Shown here: positions 33,701 through 41,700 of the stretch, one piece after another | Numbering within the stretch: position 1 is the first letter of the stretch | How the letters are laid out: the number at the start of each line of letters is the position of its first letter | Assembly (NCBI GenBank): GCA_964344435.1 | Contig: CAYFNH010000001.1 | Coordinates: forward strand, 1-64,000 | Length of the DNA: 64,000 bases | From: Thiopontia sp964344435 | Lineage (GTDB): Bacteria; Pseudomonadota; Gammaproteobacteria; GCF-002020875 | Direction: 5' to 3' | Notes under the pieces: model-generated | What the model was told of the DNA's origin: nothing | Database searches by the model: none | What the model saw: only the letters and a program-made list of their open reading frames with translations | Position numbers and translations under genes: made by a program

Positions 33701-34108
33701 CCGCTGACCCTGCTCGGTATCGTACCGGGACACTGGCTGCTGGGTGCGGAATTTACCGCCACCTCGATGATCGGCTGGATCGCCCTGGCCGGTATCATTG
33801 TGCGTAATTCGATTCTGATGGTGGACTTCACCATGCACTCGTTCCGCACCGGAACTCCATTGCTGGAGGCGGTAATCCTCTCGGCCAAGTCGAGAACCCG
33901 TCCGATCCTGATTACCGCACTGGCGCTGGTACTCGGCTCTGCGGTGATACTGCTGGATCCGATCTTTCAGGGGATGGCGGTTTCACTCCTGTTTGGTGTC
34001 TTCCTCTCCACCCTGCTGACGCTGGTGGTAATCCCGCTTGGCTGTATCAGCGCCGGAGAGAAGGTATTCATGGAGGCACAGGATCTGGAAAAGAATATCG
34101 ATAGCTGA
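30752..34108 (+). CDS. RND efflux transporter permease
   Basis: 1118 residues, inner-membrane proton-driven exporter of the AcrB/HAE-like superfamily. After a polar N-terminal extension (about 1-45) comes the first membrane helix (SPLLFIAMMAVGIWGLIATP), then two large periplasmic loops and twelve predicted helices. The TM4 region reads FLVDNAIVIVENIYRRW: the first proton-relay Asp is present, the second is Asn, as in several RND subfamilies. The end of the transporter has GIIVRNSILMVDFT and RTRPILITALALVLG. The substrate is unknown; export of organic compounds or metals both remain possible. Confidence 0.93.
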   Translation: MTDENKTGDAEERPTDSNHSADSPHFQDIPEQVLQRASHEEVELGFAGRLADSFIHSPLSPLLFIAMMAVGIWGLIATPRQEDPQISVPMIDIFFPAPGLSSGEVANQVIDPFERVLSEIPGLEHIYSASDREYGIITLQFEVGEPMGPSIVQAHSKIQSNLDLLPKGIKPPQVKPKEVDDVPSVTLTLWSDEVDDEYLRTLGVSVLQHLKQLPQTGVGFVTGGRSRQVRVEILPERLAGFEVSPGQIVHAIQTANTGHTVGTVELNDHFFFVESGGFLSEVSEIEQLVVGQHRGAPVYLRDVAHVVEGPQETKQLVTFSTGPAYTGEASTKNAAAVTIALAKQRGANGVTVVNNILDEVENNLKGYLIPDNVHVEVTRNYGESANTKVNDLLFKLFVATGAVTFLVWLSLGIKPSIVVLLTIPVVLVGTVFVSMLMGYTIDRVSLFALIFSIGFLVDNAIVIVENIYRRWLMAGSMDTRTAVDAVREVGNPTVLATYTVIAALVPMGFVSGMMGPYMEPIPALGSVAMLLSLFAALIFAPWLAMRIVPSMEKLHAMEARDEKIDAKLDVFFRKIITTLVEQPLKGWSFLFGLILSFFAAMYLFYNTAVPVKMLPFDNKANFSVVIDMPDGTALPTTANFTRRVAEEFADVEEIVATQHYIGAAQPFDFNGLVRHYYLRQFAWQAEIAVQLTDKTTRKRTSHQIASEVRARLQPIAEAEGVAITVVEMPPGPPVLQTVVAEIHGPDAETRRQVADDLTQIFRESGIISDVDNLMRSPMETWRFVINREKASRQGISVETINQHLAMVMGEFEAATIFQSLILEPTYIVMTIPVEKRSHLHRLGDLPVMTMDQRTIPLSELGEFVKVQRDPIIFHKDLRSVEFVVGDAVGRLGAPIYAMLDVERILEEKGYVTPDGVTLRSGEYTGAPENDKQSSFEWGGEWTVTYETFRDMGIAFGVALVGIYMLVVWAFGNFVIPAIIMSPIPLTLLGIVPGHWLLGAEFTATSMIGWIALAGIIVRNSILMVDFTMHSFRTGTPLLEAVILSAKSRTRPILITALALVLGSAVILLDPIFQGMAVSLLFGVFLSTLLTLVVIPLGCISAGEKVFMEAQDLEKNIDS

Positions 34109-34114
34109 ACAAAT

Positions 34115-34140
34115 CCCCCCTCCACGAGCCTGGAGGGGGG
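34115..34140 (+). terminator. Possible terminator after the RND operon
   Basis: A 10-bp stem CCCCCCTCCA/TGGAGGGGGG lies six bases after the stop codon. No T-run follows, so it may act weakly or protect the 3' end. Confidence 0.5.
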
Positions 34141-34170
34141 AATCTGAACCCCATCGGGTTCGAGTTGTCG

Positions 34171-34176
34171 TACACT
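34171..34176 (+). promoter_or_regulatory. -10 hexamer TACACT of the REC-kinase gene, leaderless position
   Basis: TACACT ends 7 bases before the ATG and no ribosome binding site is present between them. No strong -35. Confidence 0.45.
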
Positions 34177-34183
34177 ATCCCCC

Positions 34184-35476
34184 ATGAACGAATCGAAAGC
34201 GCTTCAACCCCTGATCCTGGTGGTGGATGACAACCCCATCAACCTGCGTGTGGTCGGTGGGGAGCTGAAAAACAGCGGCAAGTACCGCATCACCTTTGCC
34301 AACAGCGGTGCTGCAGCCCTGCAGCAGATCGAGAAACAGAAGCCCGACCTGATTCTACTCGACATCATGATGCCGGAGATGAGTGGCCATGAAGTCTGTA
34401 CCCGGCTCAAGGAGAACCATGAGACCCAACACATCCCGGTGATCTTTCTCACCGCGATGGGCGATACCGATGATATCGTCAAGGGGTTCGAGCTTGGTGG
34501 CTCCGACTACATCACCAAGCCCTTCACCCCGACCGTGCTGCTGGCCCGGGTGGATACCCACCTGCAACTCTACCTCTCGCGCAAGCGGGAACAGGAGCTG
34601 CTCTCCAAGGAGCGCATCTACGCCTACCAGAACGGGATGACGCAGATGCGCACCGAGATTCTCCATAATCTGGGCAATGCGATGAGTGGTTTCAGCTCTC
34701 GCATCATGGAGAAGCAGAAGATGTCACACAGCATTACCGAGATCGGGCATGCGCTGGCTACTACAGTACAGATTCTGGACAACAGCCAGGAGCGGCAGCG
34801 GGTCGAGCAGGTGCTCACCAAGGCTTCGGAGATGCTGACCCAAACCCTGCCGCAGATCATCGACAAGGATGAGCAGAGCCTGAGCGGGATGCACGACTAT
34901 GTTCGCACCATTCTCTTCACCCTGAAAAACCTGACCCAGGAGGGGTTCCACTCCACCACCGTGGAGCTGGGCTCTCTATTCGACGATGTCACCACGCTGC
35001 TGCAGAGTGAACTGGATCGGCTGCAGATCCAGTTCCACATCGAGGGGACTCCACCCTACCCTTCCCTGTTTCTCCCCCGAGGTCCGTTCAGCCATGCCAT
35101 TTTTGACATCATCAAGAATAGCTGCGAGGCGATTGAGGAGGAGATGAAACAGGGTAAGCTCGCTGCGGGAGAGGGGCAGATCACCGCAACCATACAGCGC
35201 GTCGAGCAACCCCTTCGCTCACAGGGGGAGGCCCACTACACCATTGAGATGGGTGACAATGGTGTCGGAATTCTGCAGGAGAACCTATCCGAGCTGGCCA
35301 AGAAGCAGTTTTCCACCAAACATCAGGGAGTGGGCCTGGGGCTGCACAGTGCCAGTAATTTCATCAACTCCATCCATGGCACCATCGCGTTCAACAGTCC
35401 GGGGCTGCACCAGGGAGCAAGCGTCCGTATCGCTCTGCCAATCGAGCCTGAAGCTCCCACTAACCACCCAGAGTAA
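34184..35476 (+). CDS. Response regulator-histidine kinase fusion (REC-HK)
   Basis: 430 residues, cytosolic. Receiver at 1-130 with the acidic pair in VVDDNP, D60 in LILLDIMMPEMSG and K in TKPFTP. A helical dimerisation region follows, with H161 in TEILHNLGNAMSGF, the likely phospho-accepting histidine of an atypical HisKA. The HATPase has an N-box (DIIKNSCEAI), G1 (DNGVGIL) and G2 (GVGLGLHSA). The receiver comes first, so the protein probably receives a phosphoryl group and gates its own kinase. Its 3' end overlaps that of the MHYT kinase by 17 bases in opposite orientation; the two may work together. Confidence 0.92.
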   Translation: MNESKALQPLILVVDDNPINLRVVGGELKNSGKYRITFANSGAAALQQIEKQKPDLILLDIMMPEMSGHEVCTRLKENHETQHIPVIFLTAMGDTDDIVKGFELGGSDYITKPFTPTVLLARVDTHLQLYLSRKREQELLSKERIYAYQNGMTQMRTEILHNLGNAMSGFSSRIMEKQKMSHSITEIGHALATTVQILDNSQERQRVEQVLTKASEMLTQTLPQIIDKDEQSLSGMHDYVRTILFTLKNLTQEGFHSTTVELGSLFDDVTTLLQSELDRLQIQFHIEGTPPYPSLFLPRGPFSHAIFDIIKNSCEAIEEEMKQGKLAAGEGQITATIQRVEQPLRSQGEAHYTIEMGDNGVGILQENLSELAKKQFSTKHQGVGLGLHSASNFINSIHGTIAFNSPGLHQGASVRIALPIEPEAPTNHPE

Positions 35477-38400
35477 CCAGCTGCTCCAGCTTCTCTGCGG
35501 CCTGTTCAAACTGCATCCCGAACACCGCCTCGGTCACTGCCTCGAACTGTGCTCTGACCTCATCCCCCTGCGTTGCCAGCAACTGCTCCAGCAGATCCTC
35601 TGCGGCAAAGTCATGGTTGTGGAGGGCCTCCATCAATTGGTGATAGAGCGCCTGCTCCGCCGCATCCTCAAGACACAAAGCGCCTTCAGCTGCCGCTGTT
35701 TGTGGAGCGGCTGCGACAACCCCCAGCTCCTCGGCCACTTTTCGAGTCTGCTGCTGTAGGCGCCCACAGGCTGCCTCCACCTGATCAAACAGCGTCTCCT
35801 CAACCTCATCCTCCCCCTTGAGCTGTTCGGAGAGGTCTTCAGACAGGGCAAAGAGCTCCTCTGCAGCCAGATTACCGCTGGCCCCCTTGAGGTTGTGAAT
35901 CAGTGACTGCGCCTGATCACGCTCCCCCTGCTGATAACACTGCTTTGCCTCCTGCACGTCGGTAACCGACTGTTGATTGAGGCGATCGAGTAGCTGAAAC
36001 AGCCCTTTCCGGTCTTGCTGCATGCGCGCCAGCGCCTTCTCCAGATTCAGAATCGCCAATGGCTGCTCTGCATCAGTCTGCTTCTGACCGTCTTCTGCTC
36101 CACCACTGGCGGGTACTACCGGCCTGGCATCTTCCTGCGACAAACCACACCAACGGGCCACCGTGGTGAAAAGCTTCTCGGTATCGATCGGCTTGGCGAG
36201 ATGATCATCCATCCCGGCCTGCAGACAGACCTCACGATCCTCATTGCGTGCATTGGCGGTCATTGCGATCACCGGTACACTGCTCCACTCTGCATTCTCT
36301 CGAATCTTCTGCGTTGCCTGCACCCCGTCCATCACCGGCATCTGCATATCCATCAACACGGCATCGATATTGGTGCCATAACGCTCCATCCACTCCAGCG
36401 CCTCGCCACCATGGTTGGCCAGCATCACCATCGCACCAGCCCCCTCCAGCATCTTGCAGGCTACCTCCTGGTTGATCTCATTATCCTCCACCAGCAGCAG
36501 TTTGAGCCCGTCCAGCCGTATTTCGGAACCAAGCACATCCCGGTGGCCGCTACCCTCGGATGGCTGAATAAAGCGGATCAGGGTATCGAACAGGTTCGAT
36601 GGGGTGATCGGTTTGGTCAACAGGGCATCAACAAAGTTGGCCTCTGCCTTGTGCTCGGTCAACAACTGCTGGCCATAGGCGGTCTCCATGATAATCACCG
36701 GTGGGTGCTGATTGCCCTGCTTGATCTGCATCGATGCCGCCAACCCATCGATACCCGGCAGGCGCCAATCCATCAGGATGAAGTCAAACGGCTCGCCCAC
36801 CTCGTCCATCTTCAGCGCCAGACTCACTGCACGCTCACCATCATAGGCCAGCATGGTCTGGCAACCAAAGCTGGAGAGAATGTGGTCAAGCACCCGTACC
36901 GCCTCCTGACTATCATCCACAATCAGTATCCGCAGCTTCTCGAACGAGGCGCTGTCATAGGCACGATAGTCGATCTCCCGGTCGCTCAATGCAAACGGCA
37001 ACTCGACAATAAACTCGGTGCCCTCTCCCAACTGACTCTCCACCCGCAGGGTACCGCTCATCAGCTGAATGAGCTGCTGCACGATGGTCAACCCCAGCCC
37101 GGTTCCCCCATAGCGGCGGGTGATCGAGTTGTCCGCCTGCTCAAAGGGTTGGAAAACCTTGTCCACCGCCTCCTCACTCATCCCCACACCGGTATCCTTC
37201 ACCCGAAAGATCAACTGTGGCGCCTGCTCCGTCCCCGGCACCAGCCGCACACTGAGGGTAATCAGCCCGCGATCGGTAAACTTGATCGCATTGCTCATCA
37301 GGTTGGAGAGGATCTGGTTGAGACGCAGGCTATCCCCCACCAGATTCACCGGCACATTGTCACTGCGTTCGACCAGTAGTTCGATATCCTTGTCCTTGGC
37401 CATTACCGAGCTGACATTGACCAGATTATCGATCACCGCCTCCAGCTGAAATGGTACCTGCTCTATCCCCAGCTTCCCTGCCTGAATCTTGGAGTAGTCG
37501 AGAATGTCATTGATGATCCCGAGCAGCGAGTTGGCTGCGGCATCGATCTTCTTGAGCTGAATCCGGTGTCTGGAGGCGAGCTCATCCTCCTGCAACAGCA
37601 GATAGACCAGACCGGTAATCGCATTCATCGGGGTACGAATCTCGTGGCTCATATTGGCCAGAAACTCATCCTTCGCCTTGCTCGCCTGTATCAACTCATG
37701 GGTGCGGATCGCCACCTCCTTTTCCAGCGCCTGATTACGCTCGATCAAGATACGGTTGATCTGCTCATTGAACAGTGAGGCAACCAGACCAAGACCAATA
37801 ATCAGTAGTGCGATCAAGGTGATCTCTACACCGATATCGAGATTGTGCAGTTCAACATTGAACAGTCCGGTGGAGACACCGCAAACACCGCCGCTGTAGA
37901 ACTCGGCTGCCGCCATCCCGGTGTAGTGCATTCCGGCTACAGCAACCCCCATCACCATCGCCACCAGCAGGCGGGGGATAAAGGCACGTCTCACCTTGAT
38001 CATCGGCACATAGTAGAGCAGCAGCAGTGCCACCAGAGAGACGCTCACCGCAATCACCACCGACAAGATCCACAGACCCGGGGTGTAACGCAGCATCGCT
38101 GGTGCCAACAGGGCCGCCATTCCGGTGTAGTGCATGGTGGCAACACCAGCTCCCATCAACAACGCCCCGGCAACTACCCGTCCCCAGCGCAGCTCCTTGA
38201 AGCGGATCTGGCGCAGCGCCAATGCCGAAACCGAGACAGCGGCCACGAAGGAGAACAGGGTCATCCCCAAGTCATAATGGATCTCTACAGGAATAGAGAA
38301 GGCGAGCATGGCCACAAAGTGCATCACGAAGATGCCTCCCCCCAGGGTCACCGAGGCCCCCATCCACCAGTAGCGGGCAGAGTCGCGCTGCTGCTGGTAA

Positions 38401-38564
38401 CCATTGCGCATGTGGGTGATTAGGCTCAGGGTGGTGTAGGCGGCAAATACCGCAACCAGATAGGAGAGCAACACCAGCAGCGGATCATAACTGGCCTGCA
38501 GCAGTTCACCACCAACCCGCTCCAGCAGAAAATATCCCTGCATCAACTCATGGAAAGCCGTCAT
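35460..38564 (-). CDS. MHYT-domain hybrid sensor histidine kinase with two receivers and Hpt
   Basis: 1034 residues. Seven membrane helices (about 28-265) contain MHYT-type motifs: a variant MHFVAML (81-87) and two complete MHYTGMAA (144-151, 212-219). MHYT domains are proposed to bind copper and sense O2, CO or NO. HisKA has H307 (FLANMSHEIRTPMNA). HATPase has NLMSNAIKFTD, VKDTGVGM and YGGTGLGL. Receiver 1 has D599 (FILMDWRLPGIDG), receiver 2 has D739 (VLMDMQMPVMDG), and the Hpt domain has H890 (SLIHNLKGASGNL). The complete phosphorelay, ending in Hpt, suggests a separate output protein. Confidence 0.95.
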   Translation of the reverse strand: MTAFHELMQGYFLLERVGGELLQASYDPLLVLLSYLVAVFAAYTTLSLITHMRNGYQQQRDSARYWWMGASVTLGGGIFVMHFVAMLAFSIPVEIHYDLGMTLFSFVAAVSVSALALRQIRFKELRWGRVVAGALLMGAGVATMHYTGMAALLAPAMLRYTPGLWILSVVIAVSVSLVALLLLYYVPMIKVRRAFIPRLLVAMVMGVAVAGMHYTGMAAAEFYSGGVCGVSTGLFNVELHNLDIGVEITLIALLIIGLGLVASLFNEQINRILIERNQALEKEVAIRTHELIQASKAKDEFLANMSHEIRTPMNAITGLVYLLLQEDELASRHRIQLKKIDAAANSLLGIINDILDYSKIQAGKLGIEQVPFQLEAVIDNLVNVSSVMAKDKDIELLVERSDNVPVNLVGDSLRLNQILSNLMSNAIKFTDRGLITLSVRLVPGTEQAPQLIFRVKDTGVGMSEEAVDKVFQPFEQADNSITRRYGGTGLGLTIVQQLIQLMSGTLRVESQLGEGTEFIVELPFALSDREIDYRAYDSASFEKLRILIVDDSQEAVRVLDHILSSFGCQTMLAYDGERAVSLALKMDEVGEPFDFILMDWRLPGIDGLAASMQIKQGNQHPPVIIMETAYGQQLLTEHKAEANFVDALLTKPITPSNLFDTLIRFIQPSEGSGHRDVLGSEIRLDGLKLLLVEDNEINQEVACKMLEGAGAMVMLANHGGEALEWMERYGTNIDAVLMDMQMPVMDGVQATQKIRENAEWSSVPVIAMTANARNEDREVCLQAGMDDHLAKPIDTEKLFTTVARWCGLSQEDARPVVPASGGAEDGQKQTDAEQPLAILNLEKALARMQQDRKGLFQLLDRLNQQSVTDVQEAKQCYQQGERDQAQSLIHNLKGASGNLAAEELFALSEDLSEQLKGEDEVEETLFDQVEAACGRLQQQTRKVAEELGVVAAAPQTAAAEGALCLEDAAEQALYHQLMEALHNHDFAAEDLLEQLLATQGDEVRAQFEAVTEAVFGMQFEQAAEKLEQLVTLGG

Positions 38565-38663
38565 GATCCATTTACCCCAGCGTATGATTTATAAAATGAG
38601 TGCCATTATGCACAATAACCCTCTACGCTTCATGCCCAATGTTCTCCATGATACTGAGCATGA

Positions 38664-38707
38664 TTGCCCCCAAAAGGGCCCTGACATATACTATGCGGCC
38701 CTTTTTT
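38664..38707 (+). promoter_or_regulatory. gltB promoter flanked by a 9-bp inverted repeat
   Basis: -35 TTGCCC (38664-38669), 17-base spacer, -10 TATACT (38687-38692). AAAAGGGCC (38672-38680) and GGCCCTTTT (38697-38705), a perfect inverted repeat, flank the -10, and two more T follow. It could be a repressor site, or a terminator for transcription arriving from upstream. Confidence 0.65.
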
Positions 38708-38748
38708 GAACGGATGAACAGCTCCCTTCACGGAATAGTCAACGAATC

Positions 38749-41700
38749 ATGAACCGATCTGCCCAAGCAACCGAGAACTCGCAACACGACTTTGGCCCAC
38801 TGTACCGCCCGGAATTCGAGCGTGACAACTGCGGCTTCGGGCTCATTGCCCATATGGATGGTACACCCAGCAACCGGCTGGTGCAGACCGCTATCGAGTC
38901 CCTCAATCGCATGACCCATCGTGGCGCGATTGCTGCCGATGGCAAATCGGGGGATGGTTGTGGTCTGCTGATGAAACAGCCCAGGGGCTTCATGCAGGCG
39001 ATTGCTGCCGAGCAAGGCTATACCCTGGCCGAAAACCATGCCGCCGGTATGGTCTTCCTCAACCAGGAGGGTGCTCAAGCCGACAAGGCAAGGGCTGCGC
39101 TGGAGCAGAACCTCAAGGCCCAGGGGCTGGAGGTACTGGGCTGGCGTGTGGTACCAACCGATGCGGACAGCGCCTGCGGCGAACATGCATTGAAGATCCT
39201 GCCCCAAATTGAACAGATTTTTGTCAACGCCCCTGCAGAAATGGATGAGGTGCATCTCGAGCGTGCCCTGTTTATCGCCCGCCGCCAGACCGAGAAGCAG
39301 ATTGAGCCGGAGGATGAGACCTTCTATATCCCCAGCCTCTCTGCTCGTGTCATCTCCTACAAGGGGTTGGTGATGCCGGAGTATCTGCCGGTCTTCTACC
39401 AGGATCTGAAAGACGAACGCTTCGAGTCGGCACTGTGTGTATATCATCAGCGCTTTGCCACCAACACCCTGCCACAGTGGCGTCTGGCCCAACCCTTCCG
39501 CCAGCTGGCCCACAACGGTGAAATCAACACTGTACAGGGCAATCGCAACTGGTCGGTCGCCCGGGCGATGAAGTTCGAGACGCCGCTGATACCCGATATG
39601 GATGCGGTACGCCCGCTGGTATCGATGACTGGCTCTGACTCCAACAGCCTCGACAACATGCTGGAAGCGCTGCTGATGGGCGGCATGGATATCTTCCGAG
39701 CAATGCGCCTGCTGATTCCACCAGCGTGGCAAAACATCGAGCAGATGGACCCCAATCTGCGTGCCTTCCACGAGTACAACTCGATGCACATGGAGCCGTG
39801 GGACGGCCCTGCCGGTATTGTACTGACCGATGGTCGCTACGCCGCCTGTACACTCGACAGAAACGGCCTGCGCCCGGCACGCTGGGTGATTACCAAGGAT
39901 CGCCACATCACCCTCGCCTCCGAGATTGGCGTCTACGAATATGATCCCGCCGATGTTGTGCGCAAGGGTCGTCTCAGCCCCGGACAGATGATCGCGGTCG
40001 ATACCCAGACCGGTGAGCTACTACTACCCGAGCAGATTGATCAGCGCCTGATGAATCGTCAACCCTACAAGCAGTGGCTTGGTGAACATACCGAGCGGCT
40101 CTCCACCCGGATTGCTGGTAGCAGCAGCGACCAGATTGAAGGGGTGGATCAGAACCGTTATCTGGCGGCACAGAAGTTGTTTCAGGTCACCTTCGAGGAG
40201 CGTCAGGAGGTGGTCAAAGTACTGGCCAGCGCCGGTCAGGAGGCAGTCGGTGCGATGGGAGACGACACCCCGATCTCGGTGCTGTCACAGCGCAACCGCT
40301 CCCCCTACGACTATTTCCGCCAGCAGTTCGCCCAGGTAACCAATCCACCGATCGACCCGCTGCGTGAGCAGATCGTGATGTCGCTGGAGACCTGCTTTGG
40401 TCGGGAACTGAACATCTTCGAAGAGGCCGAGAGCCATGCCCGCCGTCTGGTGGTCGACTCTCCGGTACTCTCCAAGACCAAATTTTCCCAGCTGCTCAAC
40501 CACAGCGATGCCGCCTATGCTCATGGCAAGATTGACCTCGGCTATGTTGGTGGCAACCTCGAGCAGGCGATTGAGAATGTCTGTGATCAGGCGGAAGAGG
40601 CGGTTCGTGCCGGCAAGGTGATCATCGTGCTCTCTGATCGCGAGCTCAGCGCTGAAAAGCATGTGATTCATGCCCTGCTGGCTACCGGTGCGGTGCACCA
40701 CAGACTGGTTCAGACCGGACTGCGGTGTGATGCCAATATCGTGGTAGAGACCGGTACCGCTCGTGATCCGCACCACTTTGCGGTACTGATCGGCTATGGT
40801 GCCTCGGCGGTCTACCCCTGGCTCTCCTACGAGCTGATCAACGAGATGGTGGAAAACGGGGATATAGACGGCATCGAACTGGCCAAAGCCAATGCCAACT
40901 ACCGCAAGGGGATCAACAAGGGGCTGCTGAAGATCCTCTCCAAGATGGGGATCTCCACCATCGCCAGTTACCGTGGCGCCCAGCTGTTCGAGGCGGTTGG
41001 ACTCTCACGCTCGGTGGTAGACCTCTGTTTCCGGGGCACCACCTGCCGTATCGAGGGAGCCCGCTTCGAGGATCTGGAAAGTGAGCAGCGCAAGCTGGCC
41101 AAACAGGCCTGGAACCGCCGCAAGCCGGTGGAGCAGGGCGGCATGCTCAAGTTCATGCATGGTGGCGAGTATCACGCCTACAACCCCGATGTGGTGAAGA
41201 GTCTGCAACAGGCAGTACGCACCGGTAATAAAGACGATTACATGGTCTATGCCAACCATGTCAACAACCGCCCCACCGCCACCCTGCGTGACCTGCTCAG
41301 ATTAACTGAGAGCGAAAGCCCAGTACCACTGAATGAGGTAGAGCCCTGGGAGCAGATCGCTCGACGCTTTGATACCGCCGCGATGTCTCTGGGCGCCCTC
41401 TCTCCCGAGGCGCACGAGGCACTGGCGATCGCGATGAATACCATCGGCGGGCGCTCCAACTCCGGTGAGGGGGGCGAGGATCCGGTTCGCTACGGCACCA
41501 ACAAAGTCTCCAAGATCAAGCAGATCGCCTCCGGGCGCTTTGGTGTCACCCCACACTACCTGAGCAGTGCCGAGGTACTGCAGATCAAGGTAGCACAGGG
41601 GGCCAAGCCGGGTGAGGGGGGGCAGCTGCCGGGACAGAAGGTGAACGCGCTGATTGCACGGCTGCGCAACTGCAACCCCGGCACCACACTGATCTCCCCA

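Noticed and set aside
36015..37379. Plus-strand frame of 454 codons opposite the MHYT kinase
   Set aside because: Antisense to the kinase and receiver domains with clear motifs; no independent signal.
38728..39906. Minus-strand frame of 392 codons opposite gltB
   Set aside because: GltB is unambiguous; the antisense product has no recognisable domain.
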